In this document: positions 35,788 to 46,170 of the stretch, one piece after another
How positions within the stretch are numbered: the first letter of the stretch is position 1
Layout: every line of letters starts with the position of its first letter
Source: Mixia osmundae IAM 14324
Lineage: Eukaryota > Basidiomycota > Mixiomycetes > Mixiales > Mixiaceae
Assembly: GCF_000708205.1 (NCBI RefSeq)
Contig: NW_014575560.1
Location: forward strand, 560,501-624,500
Reading direction: 5' to 3'
DNA length: 64,000 nucleotides
The notes under the pieces: generated by a model
Databases searched by the model: none
What the model saw: the letters and a program-made list of their open reading frames with translations, nothing else
Told to the model about the DNA's origin: nothing
Translations under genes and position numbers: made by a program

Positions 35788-36914
35788 TCATGCCTCTCCC
35801 TCGCTGTCCTCGTCGCCCGAGACTTCCTTGTTCTCCCTTGCGACTCTGTCCATGAGCGCGGACAGCTCGAGGTCGTCAGACTCGGAGACAGCTTTTGGCG
35901 CGAGCTTGACAGCAATCTTGCCGCCCTCCTTGGTGATCGAATCCTCGATGACCTGGAGCGCTTTTTCTAACCGTGCGATGGCGCCTGTCTTGTCTGCGGA
36001 ATTGCTGATGATGACATACAGAGGTGGCGCGACAAGCCTGATCTTGATCGGCACATCGCTCGTCGTCAGTGCCTCGCCCTTTCTGAGGGCGCGTCGGATG
36101 GCATCGATGCCGGCGTAGGAGAAACAGGTGAGCTCAAAGTCGGATCGCACTTTGACGAGCTGAGGGGTCAGTCTGCGTGCGATATGGTCCTTGAGATCCG
36201 CTAGCACGTCTGGGTTGACTTCCAGACCGCCGAACACAGATTCGGGATCACTGTGAGGCCGCTTGCGTCAGCGAGAGGCGCGCGAGGGCTCATTCGCGAG
36301 CAGAGGCTGACCCTATAGAGACCTTGAAAGCTTCATATGCGTGGCCAAATTTGGCATACAGCGGCCAGGCGATGGCATTGTTGAGTTCCTCGAGATCTGA
36401 GCCCGACTTGTCTGCCACATGTCGCATCATCGAGTGGACCGTCTTTCCCTTGTTGTAGCGCTCCTCGCATTTGACGACGTCCTCTGCCGAGACTCTGCGC
36501 TTTGACAGGTCGATATAGCCTGTGCATGAGCATGTCTGAGCGCACGAGTCAGGTTGACGATGGGCAGAATGACTCACCCTTGTCCTTGTCGACTCTCATG
36601 ACGACGACGACTTCATTGCGCCCGACGCGGATGAGCTTTTGGATCGATCTGATGCGTCGCCGGGAGAGCTCAGAGAGCAAGATCATGCCCTCGATGTTGT
36701 CATATTCGAGCTAGGTTTCCGCGCCCCCTCGATCAGACAGGCCACGCGCTCGCCAGAGGGAGCAGACCGACCAGCTTGACGTAGGCACCCATTTCTTGGA
36801 TCTGCTTGACCTGTACCATCACCAGCTCGTCCACTTCGGGGAACCTGGGCGTGGTCCATGTCAGCTGTACCACCCGACAGTCGACTGTGCTCACTTTGAC
36901 GCATAGAACCGCAT
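35788..36914 (-). CDS. SUI2: Translation initiation factor eIF2 alpha
   Basis: Regulatory subunit of the eIF2 ternary complex that brings Met-tRNAi to the ribosome. Exon 1 is only 20 nt (MRFYASK, with the Lys codon split), joined to [20 protein letters not shown], the S1 domain. The next exon contains [20 protein letters not shown] with Ser-51 context LSRRRI, the site phosphorylated by Gcn2 to shut down translation. Then [20 protein letters not shown], the helical domain ([16 protein letters not shown]) and the C-terminal alpha/beta domain ([20 protein letters not shown]), ending in an acidic tail ([10 protein letters not shown]). At least four introns. Divergent from the BRPF-like gene across 81 nt. 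Confidence 0.95.
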
Positions 36915-36995
36915 CTTGACCGACTGCCTGTCCTGTGGTGAGCCTCAAATTTTTTGGCGTCGACGCGCGACGAGCCAAGGCCCAAAGAGGCGGCA
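36915..36995. promoter_or_regulatory. 81-nt divergent promoter, eIF2-alpha / BRPF-like scaffold
   Basis: The shortest of several divergent gaps here. Any TSS for one gene probably lies inside the other gene's leader. Confidence 0.35.
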
Positions 36996-39900
36996 ATGCC
37001 GTCGCTCCTCGCGAGATCTCTGCCTGACAAGCTCCCTCAAGTCACGTTCAGGATCATCAGAGGGGATGACCACGATGCCAATCTCGCTCTGGGCGTCGAT
37101 CCGGCCAAGTATGAGCTCGGACTCGGCGACAAGCTCGCGAGCTCGTTCGGCTACAATCTCGATGACCAAGACTGGTCTTTCCCAGCATCAGGAGGCTACA
37201 TCAAGTGGTTTCGTATGTGTGCAGTCCTCAGGCATCACGGAAGAGCTGACGGGGCATTCACGAAGCTCCAATGGAGTCAGAAATCGCAAAGCAAGTCGAA
37301 TATGACATGGACGAGCAAGACGAGCAATGGCTCGAGCAACTCAACAAGGAGCGCCGCAAATCTGGCGACGATCCGGTGTCATGCGAGTACTTTGAGGTCG
37401 TCATGGATCGTCTCGAGAAAGAATGGTTCGATCTCGTCAGTCGAGCCTCCCGCGCGTCTTGTCCCTCCTTCCTGACGCGGTCAGGGCTGCAGACCAAGCG
37501 GATCCCCAAGCCAGCTGCAGTCGCGCTTGCAGAAGACTCGAGGTGCGCCATCTGTGACGACGGCGAATGTGAGAATTCCAACGCCATCGTCTTTTGTGAC
37601 GGCTGCAATCTGGCTGTCCACCAAGGCGAGCTACGCTTTCTCTCTTAGCTAGAGCTCTCGCTGATTCCTACGCATAGATTGTTACGGCGTACCGTACATT
37701 CCGGAGGGCCAGTGGCTTTGCCGAAAGTGCACTGTCTCGCCTGACAAGCCGGTCGTAAGCCACGTCGTTGCGATGTAAGCTCAGCTGAGCGTCGAGGCAG
37801 TCTTGTGTACTATGCCCTGCCGAAGGAGGCGCCTTCAAGCAGACGACGGCAAACCAGTGGGCTCATCTGCTCTGCGCCATCTGGATACCAGAGACCGGCA
37901 TCAGCAACGTCGTCTACATGGAGCCCGTCGATGGCGTGAATCACATTCCCAAGAGCCGCTGGAAGTTGCAATGCTATCTCTGCAAGAGGCGCGTTGGTGC
38001 TTGCATCCAATGCGCCAACAGAAGCTGCTATACTGCCTTTCACGTCACTTGCGCCAGAGAGTACAATCTCTACCTCAAGCTACGCCCGGTAAGTGCCCAG
38101 GCTGACGACGACAGCAAGAACGAAGCATACTGTCATCGCCATCATCAGGTACCTTCTCCACTGGAATCAATGGACCCGCTCATCAGTCGCGCAGGTCGGG
38201 TCAGCATCAGAGATCGATGAAGAGTCACAAGATTCCTTTGTCGCCTCGGCCTCACGTGGCAGCAAACTTGTGCCACCCTCCCTCAAGCGCAAACGTGACG
38301 AGTCCCCTGTATTGCAGCGTCGTAAAGCCAATCCTGCAGCTGCAAAGATCTCTCGCGCTTACAAAAAGTCTTACTCCCAAGGCCCGCCGCTCGTCCCCAA
38401 TTACATCCACGGCAGAGTCGCTGCTTACACCGAACGCATCAAGCTTCGTAACAAGAGGCAGACAATGTCACTCGTCTGTAAATATTGGTCACTCAAGCGA
38501 GAAGCTCGTCGGGGTGCACCTCTGCTGAAGCGACTTCATCTCGAGCCTTGGACCGCCAGCACCGACGACCCGCAGCAAACAGACCACGAAAAGGCGCAGA
38601 AGCTAGAGGTGTGTACCTCGTCGCTTGCCATGTATGTACGCTGATACGGACTGGCAGCTCATCCTGGCGCTCAGGAATGATCTAGAGAGAGTCAGAATGC
38701 TGGCAGAGCTCGTGAGGAAGCGTGAACGAGAGAAGCTGCGCCGGGTGCAAGCATTCCAGGAGGCTATAGACAATCTGCTGTTCTCGCGCGACGCCCGCAT
38801 GCGTGCTCTGCTGGCCAGTATCCGGGAGCAAGACCCGCAGGGCATCTTCAATGAGCCCGTCTTGCAACAGGAAGTGCCCGACTACTACGATATCATCAAA
38901 GAGCCTCGAGATTGGTCGAGCATCGCCAACAAGCTTGACTCGCACCTCTACGACTCCGCTGCTCAGCTCAAAGCAGACATTGAGCTGGTCTTCGCCAATG
39001 CCAAAGCCTACAATAAGCCAGACAGTCGCTATCACAAACTCACGCTCAAGATGGAAAAGGCGTGTGAAGGCATGCTGCTCGAGTTAGGACAGCTGGATCG
39101 AGACCCTTGCTTCGAAGCGCAAACAACGGTGGTCGACCAAGCAGCGATAGACCAACTTACGCACCTGGATCCAGAGCCAGTCAAGGTCAGCCTGCCTGCT
39201 GCCACTACTAGCGCGCAAGCTGGCGAGCGATCATCGAAGAAAAAGAAGGACTTCAGTGCACTCACACCAGGCGTCCGATCGAGTGCGCGCGGTAATGACG
39301 CAGGAAAGTCTGCAGAAGACGTAGACAATGCTGAGGAGCGCTTACGACTCAAACGGGAGCGTCAGCAAGAGGCGCGTAGGCTTGCCAGAGAAGCAAAAAT
39401 GCGCTCGCGAGAGCGGAGCGAGGCACGACGTGCTTCGCAAGGCATTGTGCTCGACGGCGGGGTATCGGAGCGTATTATGTTTGGCTTGTTCGAATCTGGC
39501 TGGATACTGCCAGAGGGTGCCAGTCGAAGAGCAAGGACACAGCCGGCACCTATCAGCACTGGCGACGGCGCTGCCTCTCGCGTTGCGCAGGCCGATGCAT
39601 CGTCTAGTGAGCTATCGTCTGTCTCATCTCTCTCGCCGCTCCCGTCAGAGGATGGACAAGATTCGATTGCGCGCTCAAAGCTGAACGTTGACGCTATCGA
39701 CCTGTCGTCCGAGCTAAGCAGTCCCCGCGATGTCAGCAGTCCAATCAAGTCTGTAGCTTTAGCTGCCGATACTACGAGAGCCACACCGAAAGCGCGACAG
39801 AGTCTAGGTCAAGCTACTCCGACCAGGCCGCACCTCGCCACTTCTCACCTTGGGCTGCACAGCGCGCGAGCGAGCCTGGGATCAAGCACTACCTTTGCTT

Positions 39901-40326
39901 CGCTCTTGAAGCGTGTCACATTAACGCCATCTCAGTGCGTGCCTGGTCTGATCGTATGGGCGAGCATACCACGCTCTGGCTGGCCGGCATACCCTGCCAT
40001 CATCGTCGATCCGACATCTGTTATCGAGCAGGTGCCCAAGTCAGTCATCGCCTCACGTCCGGATGGTCCAAGTGACCCGGACAACCCGTTGATCCTCGTG
40101 CAGTATTTTGATGCGAGTCGCAATTGGTACGTGGAGCCCTCGGTCATTGTCACTACTGGTCTGACTTGCTTGCAGGGCGTGGTGCAGAGGTAACGACTGC
40201 CAGCGGCTTGGCGCGTCGCTCGAGTTTGACGAAACGATTCAATCGTCGAAGCACCTCAAAAAGCAGAGCCATCGCAGACAGGCCATCAAGAAAGCTTATA
40301 GCCTCGCTCGCGAACTGCTGCCGTGA
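36996..40326 (+). CDS. BRPF-type chromatin scaffold (EPc, PHD, ePHD, bromodomain, PWWP)
   Basis: Predicted scaffold of a MYST-type histone acetyltransferase complex (yeast NuA3 Nto1; animal BRPF1-3). Domain order: enhancer-of-polycomb-like N-terminus ([30 protein letters not shown]); PHD finger ([44 protein letters not shown]); Zn-knuckle plus extended PHD ([38 protein letters not shown]); the [13 protein letters not shown] and [20 protein letters not shown] block; a bromodomain ([20 protein letters not shown]); a basic/Ser-rich linker; and a C-terminal PWWP domain ([20 protein letters not shown]). A last intron (GTACGT to TTGCAG) adds WCRGN and the true end at 40326. One intron in the PHD finger (37626-37677) uses a GC donor. 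Yeast splits PHD and PWWP functions between Nto1 and Pdp3. Confidence 0.93.
37626..37677 (+). other. GC-AG intron in the BRPF-like gene
   Basis: Donor GCGAGC after CAAG, acceptor GCATAG. It joins LAVHQ to [11 protein letters not shown], an invariant PHD junction; no GT is available nearby. Confidence 0.85.
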
Positions 40327-40348
40327 TGCAATGCATTTTGAGCGTGTG

Positions 40349-41964
40349 CTACCGCCTACTCGAGTCGTAAAACACCGATGAGGCACCGTAGCGTATCGCA
40401 AAGGCAAGCACACTGCATGCAGTCTGAAGAAGCATGATCGTCTGTGTCAACCGCTCTTCTCTCATGGGACCAGCGACGACGAGCACGAAGCTGATGATGG
40501 TCAGGTTTGTGCTCGTCAGAATTGTGCCGTCTTTGCTTCGCGTCAGTCTTACTAAACCGAGCGCAGAGAGGATCGATAGCGTCACGCGCGCTCTCAAACT
40601 GGGCGGCTCGACGAAACGTACGAGGGAAGGCTCCAGCTTGCCTGTCTTAGCGTTGCGCAGGGGCAGGCGATGCCGCGGGCAGGGCACGAGGCCAAATAGC
40701 TGGGGACACGAGAGAACGAAGTTGAAGACTTGCGGAAGGAAGAAGAGCAACAGCGTCTTTGAGAAATGTCCCAAGATACCGACGACAGCAAATGCCATGC
40801 CCGCGAAGTAGCAGAATGTGTCGCCGACAAAGGATCGGGCCGGATACCTGTGACAAGTCTGTCAGCTTTCATTTGCTCCGGAGCGCCGTCGGCGTACCAA
40901 TTGTGCCGCAACAATGCCAAGCATATAGCGATGAGAGGGAGCATAAAGTAGAGACTGAACAAGTGACGGTCTGCCAGGATCTTACTGCCATGTCCGAAGC
41001 CAGCAGACAGCGAGAGCTGGGTCGTCTTGGGATCCGTCCCACGCCAGAGTGCGGCCAGCGCGCCAATGTCAACGTCAAGATAGAGGAGATCATTGATGGC
41101 GATGCTGAGGGCGATGACGAGGGCCTGCCCGGCCTGTCAATCGAACGAGTGTCAGCACAAGAGAACGAGTAAATGCATGGAAGCCTACTTCGACGCCATT
41201 GACACCGGCGAGGATGTTGATGCTGTTTGTGCAGAACGTGGACAGCATGGACATATAGAGATAGTAGAGCGGGCCTGCAGGCTGTCAGCACCTGCATTGC
41301 GATTGTGTGTGCGAATGACCTGCCTAGCTTGAGTATGCCGGTTGCGTCGAGTCCGAGCAATGATCGCAAGCCGAGCGCTTTCGGTAGTACGACATCTGTA
41401 CCACCTTGCTGTGCTATGTAGACTATCAAGAGAGGCACAGACGCGATGACTGGGGGCCGATTGTCAGCTCGCGTGCAGGAGCCATAAGCCTGGCACCTTA
41501 CTGGGTATCGGTAGCTTGTAACGCCATCGGATGTCGAAGAGATCGTCGAGGAAGCCGAGGAATGTGGCGGTGAGTAGGCTAAGCAGAGATGCAAGGTATG
41601 TGGCCAGACTGTGGTGCGGAAAGGTGAGGTCTGTCTCTACGAGCTGCGTTCTAGGTGATACGTCGCTAGGCGCGAGCAGGTAGGCGTAATAAGGCAGAGG
41701 CGCGAAGAGCGAGAGCAAGAGGATATAGACTGCAGCGCCGATGACCCCCGTCGATTCTGGCACTCTGGGGCCTTGCAGTCTGCCATGTTGATCCCTCGGA
41801 TAGCCCTTGAGCATGTCGATACCTGACAGTCCCTTTTCGACGAACCCTTGAGCGAGTACGGGTATCAGCCGGCTGGTCGCAACATAGCCGACTGTGCTGA
41901 GTGCCGCGGCGGCCAGGAGCGTGAACGCCGTCTCATTCTCGGCAGCAAAGGCGGCCAGGCCCAT
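40349..41964 (-). CDS. ALG7: UDP-GlcNAc:dolichyl-phosphate GlcNAc-1-P transferase
   Basis: First enzyme of N-glycan assembly, in the ER membrane, target of tunicamycin. ATG at 41964 ([20 protein letters not shown]). Polytopic: hydrophobic stretches repeat along the whole length. Motifs: [38 protein letters not shown] (catalytic Asp pair), then across introns [21 protein letters not shown]-type region near 41.2 kb, [20 protein letters not shown] (GDTF Asp) and [16 protein letters not shown] near the end. Several introns lie between 40.8 and 41.5 kb; not every boundary was fixed. Converges on the BRPF-like gene with 22 nt between stop codons. Confidence 0.92.
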
Positions 41965-42093
41965 CGAAGACTTGGTCTACCGGTGTCAGCGGCAGTGACG
42001 TGACGCGCGCTCCTCCACCTTGTCTGTCGTCTTGTCCGTCGACATCTGCCATCGCATCCTCCTCGACTGCTGCTGACAAGTCGGCGAGCCTGG

Positions 42094-44181
42094 ATGGTCA
42101 AGAAGGATGCGGCGAAGAAAGCCAAGCTGAGGGCTGAGAAACGCCAGAGGAACAACGAGAAACAGATCAAGCGGGAGATCAAGGAGACCAACAAGATCCT
42201 CAATCAGCACTCCGTCAAGAAGTCAGGCAAGGGCAAGAGCAATAAATCCGACCGGATTGCCAATGAGGACGATCTCATCCAGACGCTCGAGGAGTATCGC
42301 CTCCAGTGGGAGAAAGATCACGCTGTCTCTGAAGAAAGAGTCGAAGGGCCGCCCACACGAAGAGCCAATGCGACCCTGACGGCCTGCCCGAACGGTCACC
42401 ATCTCTACCTTTTCGGTGGAGAATACTATGACGGCGATGCGTGCTACTTCTACAACGATTTCTATCGCTTTTCGCCCGACAAGAATGAATGGAAACGGTT
42501 CTTTTCGCCGACCTGTCCGGGCCCGAGAAGCGCGCATGCTGTCGCTACCACTCCCGCCGCCGGTGGCAAGCTGTGGCTCTTCGGCGGCGAATTTTCGAGC
42601 ACCAATCAGACCGCTTTCCATCACTATCGTGACCTCTGGTCTCTCGACATAGCTACTCTGTCATGGGAAAGATTCGATACGAAAACCAGGCCATCTGCTC
42701 GCTCGGGACATCGCATGGCCTTCTTCGGCACCCTGCTCGTCCTCTTTGGCGGATTTCACGACGTCGGACTGCGTACGACTTATCTCAACGACCTATGGAT
42801 ATTCGACACTGCCCTCATTCGGTGGACGCAGATCCAGCTCAGAGAGACTGATCGCAAGCCCAGTGCTCGCAGTGGCTTCTCCTTTGTGGCTTGTAGCGAG
42901 GGCATCGTCTTACATGGTGGCTACGTCAAAGAATACCAGGGCAAGAAGGCGATCGGTCGGGCATTGGACGACACCTGGTTACTCCAAATCAATTCGGAAG
43001 ATTTGGCGCTTTGCAAGTGGCAGAAACGTAAGCGAGTCGGCTATGTTCCCTCGCTCAGATCTGGCTCGACTATGACACTCTGGCCTGCGAAGTCGATGGC
43101 CATCATGTTTGGCGGCGTCATCGATGAGGAAAAGTCAGAGGAGACGATGACGTCTATCTTCTTCAATGATGCCTATGGCTACCAGCTCCTCAAGACGGGC
43201 CGTTGGGTATCAATCCAGCTTCGAAAGGCCAAGAAAAGGACGACAAAGAAAGCGAAGCGCCAAGCAGCAGCACGGCAGCAGCAGCAACGTCATCGAGGCT
43301 CTGGTGATGAGGACGACGCCATGCAGGAAGACAACGACCCGCCATCAGAGGATGAGGATGATCCAGAGAGGAGCAAGCCATCGCCCCGGTACAATGTCAT
43401 GATGGCCGTGCTCAAGAACACACTCTTCATCTATGGCGGCATCCTCGAGAGTCACAATCGCGAGTATACGCTGGCTGACTTCTACACGCTGGCTCTTGAC
43501 AAGTTGGATAGGTACACATGCCTCAGAGACGACCCTCTGGAAGCAATGGACTGGCATGACTCCTCCGATTCGGAGGACGACAGTGGTTCTGATAGCGACT
43601 CGAGCTCTGCAGACGAGCCAGAAACGCTCGAAGGGATAGCAGATGCATCAGCACTCAAGCTTACAGCGCTTGCAAAGGTGCTAGCAGAAGACAGCGATTC
43701 GGATGAAGACGACGAGCGAGCTCATGATGCGGATGGCAATATGCTTCTGACTGCCGAGGAGGAAGAGGTGGCTGCCGTCGAGTTGCGCAAGAAGGCCATC
43801 GCGTTCATGGGCGTCAGTCCGACTGGCCAGACGGAGGAAGCTAAGCTGAGCACGCCCCGAGCTGGCGAGACGCTAGCCGTCTTCTATGAACGGTCGCGCG
43901 ATTACTGGCGCATGCAAGCGTACGAGCGTGGCGACGTCGAAGTACGGGGTCGAGAGCTGTACAAGGCAGGCTATAAGATCGCCCAGCGCCGGTATCGTGT
44001 GTCTTTTGCTCGAGCTTGGTTTTGAGGAGAGCTGACATTGGACTGGGCAGTCGAATACAAGCCTGTGCTGGACGAGATCGAGCGCATACTGGAAGAGGCC
44101 GGTCTTGATGACGAAGAGATGGCACAGACCGGCGGCACGACCAGCAACGGACTCGGCGTCGAGTCGCGTAATCGACGCTGA
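42094..44181 (+). CDS. Kelch-repeat protein (KLHDC4 / yeast Kel3 type)
   Basis: Two exons (intron 43997-44050) encode ~677 residues. A very basic N-terminus (KKDAAKKAKLRAEKRQRNNE) precedes a six-bladed Kelch propeller: HHLYLFGGEYYDGD, GKLWLFGGEFSS, LLVLFGGFHDVG, GIVLHGGYVKEY, SMAIMFGGVIDE and TLFIYGGILESH. An insert rich in Lys, Gln and acidic residues separates blades 5 and 6. The C-terminal part is acidic (Asp/Ser tracts) and ends, after the intron, with YKPVLDEIERILEEAG. This architecture is that of KLHDC4/Kel3; the function of the family is poorly known, probably a protein-interaction platform. Confidence 0.88.
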
Positions 44182-44184
44182 GCC

Positions 44185-44788
44185 TCAAAGATCTCTTCGC
44201 TCGAGCCAGTCGAGCAGCAGGTCAAACGTCTCTGGCCGATCGAGCGAGACATGCTGCTCGTCTGCCGTCACTATGAGCTCAGGGCCGTCGTCTGGATCGG
44301 CATCGACGAGTAGCCTGTGGGCTCGCAGGCCTTCTTTGTCTTGCTTGCTGCCTATCAAGACAATTGGGAACGTCGGCTCGTACGTTAGCGCGTCTGATCG
44401 CGCTGGCTCAACGAGTACAAGTCCCGCAGAGCCATTTGATTCGCAATAGTGCTCTGCTATCAGACCGAGCTCCCTTCGAGCGAAGATGAGCGGCGGGAAT
44501 GCATTGGACGATCTTGCAAGCTCGTGCGCAACTTCTGCCTTGCACGTCAGCGCGACGTACTGAAGTGCAAGCTGCTGATGTACTGCTTGCCGCTGTCTGC
44601 GCATTGGCTTGTGCAGCCTTTGGTATGCTAAGCACTTGGGAGGTATAGCCTGCAGACCCAGCGAGCTTCGACCATTGGCTCCATTCGGTGCCATCTGCGA
44701 GGAACAGAAAGGGCAGAGCGAGCACCCGTCCAGTTGGCTGGGTTACAGAGAGCTGCCAGTGCCTGGCTGCACTCAGACGAATTCCCAT
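44185..44788 (-). CDS. Alpha/beta-hydrolase-like protein, gene model uncertain
   Basis: A minus-strand frame ending in TAA/TAG just after the Kelch stop (3 nt away) encodes SNAFPPLIFARRELGLIAEH, SAGLVLVEPARSD, PTFPIVLIGSKQD and a C-terminal DRPETFDLLLDWLERRD; the spacing fits the second half of a small alpha/beta-hydrolase, with HVSLDRPETF in the place of the catalytic-His loop. A second frame upstream, from ATG 44788, gives GRVLALPFLFLADGTEWSQW, the probable first half. The two frames need at least one intron whose boundary I could not fix. The nucleophile elbow normally reads GxSxG; here the equivalent reads FARREL, so catalysis is doubtful. Confidence 0.5.
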
Positions 44789-44864
44789 GAGGACTCTCGA
44801 GAGACGTCAGACCTCGAAACCAATCGTGGCGCGTGGCAGAAGCGCTGAGCGACAGACGACCAAT

Positions 44865-44881
44865 CGCGCGCGCGCGCGCGC
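44865..44881 (+). repeat. (CG)n dinucleotide tract
   Basis: Seventeen bases of alternating C and G in the divergent gap between the hydrolase-like gene and the SARAF homologue; potential Z-DNA former. Confidence 0.8.
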
Positions 44882-44943
44882 TTGCTTGGCCCCATCAAGC
44901 AAAGTGACTCGCTCGGGACATCTACCCACTGCAGTCTTCGACT

Positions 44944-45986
44944 ATGACCACCCGCGGCAGCAAAGTCAAGCTGTCCTCCATCGATACGCTGACTTTCTAC
45001 AATGGAGCGGAGACGACATTTCGCCGGACCAGTCCAGTACCTCAGCTGACGTGTCAGGGTTCCAAGTCGATTTGCCGACAATATGCTGTCGGTCGAGCCT
45101 GCCCCAAAGCTGTACAGGATGCGCTGATACCTCACCATTCAGCCGGATGTCATACAGTGCCAGAATATGGGCGGAACAGCTCCAGATATACAATGGCGCT
45201 GCGAGGCAGAGCTGCCGTCGTCAGTCAAGCTCGGTCGGGTCGAGGTTTCTTGCGAGGTATATAGTGCATTCCTGCTAGCTCAAGGCTGCAAAGAGCTCAG
45301 CTGCTGCTCAGGGCTACGCGCATGCAGACGACGAATATGTACTCAAGGGGTCGTGCGGATTGACGTACAGCCTCGTTCAGCGCACGCCGGACTATGACGA
45401 CGGATCACTGCCGTGGCAAAGGAACAACAAGATGAGCTATGGTCAGCAAGCGTCATCTTTCCTGTCGGCCGATGAGCTGATGCGCGAGCAGACGACATAC
45501 TCTCTAGCCTCTTTTACTGTCTCTTCCTGGCCATGCTTGCCTATTTCGTATATTCTTTCGTCAGATCCTTCTTCCGGCCAGAGGGACAACGTGCGCCAGG
45601 AACAGTTCCGCCACGCGGCGACGGCGGCGGTGGCGGCGGTGGCTGGGGACCAGGTCTGCCAGAGCTAGCAAATCTTGACGGCATGCTGATGATACGCGAC
45701 AGGTTTTGGGGGAGGGCCACCTCCACCGCCATATAGCAAGAGTCCCGATACCACGAGCACAGGCTGGAGGCCAGGCTTCTGGTCAGGTCTTGCCGGCGGT
45801 ATGGCCGCCCAGAGCCTGCTCAATAGAAATACTCGAAGTATGGCACCGCAACGAGACAGCTGGTTCGGTGGGCGAGGCGGCATGAACGACTATCAGCCAC
45901 GCGCTGGTCCGTCTCGAGAGCGTGAGAGCATGGGCGGGGGTAGTATGCGTACATCGGCTGGCTTCGGAGGCACGAGAAATCGATGA
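44944..45986 (+). CDS. SARAF / TMEM66-like ER membrane protein
   Basis: Homologue of the store-operated calcium entry regulator SARAF. Five exons; frame-restoring introns begin GTACAG (after CPKA), GTATAT (after VSCE), GTCATC (after YGQQ) and GTCTGC (after GWGP). The lumenal domain matches the family: VKLSSIDTLTFYNGAETTFR, PQLTCQG, CQNMGGTAPDIQWRCEAEL, VEVSCEGYAHADDEYVLKGS and CGLTYSLV, with the conserved Cys set. One membrane span follows (LFYCLFLAMLAYFVYSFV), then a cytosolic Pro/Gly-rich tail with GFGGGPPPPPYSKSP and GWRPGFWSGLAGGMAAQSLL, as in animals. The ATG at 44944 gives no signal peptide (MTTRGSKVKL); a short 5' exon may be missing. Fungi lack clear STIM/Orai, so its role here is open. 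Confidence 0.87.
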
Positions 45987-46170
45987 TGACTCGACGAGAG
46001 CTCTGTTGTATGGTACACGTATACACGTCACATAGTAAGTGCCACCCCTACCGCTCAGTGACACCAAGGTGCCCAATCAAACCTAGCCTAGCCTATGTCC
46101 CGTGGAGGCGAGTAAGGAGCTGCCGGAGAGTCTCCTATAGTCGCTCATCGACCGCCGAGCGCTCGACAAG

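Noticed and set aside
38090-38130. Possible 30-nt intron (GTAAGT...GCAAG) in the BRPF-like gene
   Set aside because: Length is a multiple of three, contains no stop, and is too short to splice; kept as exon.
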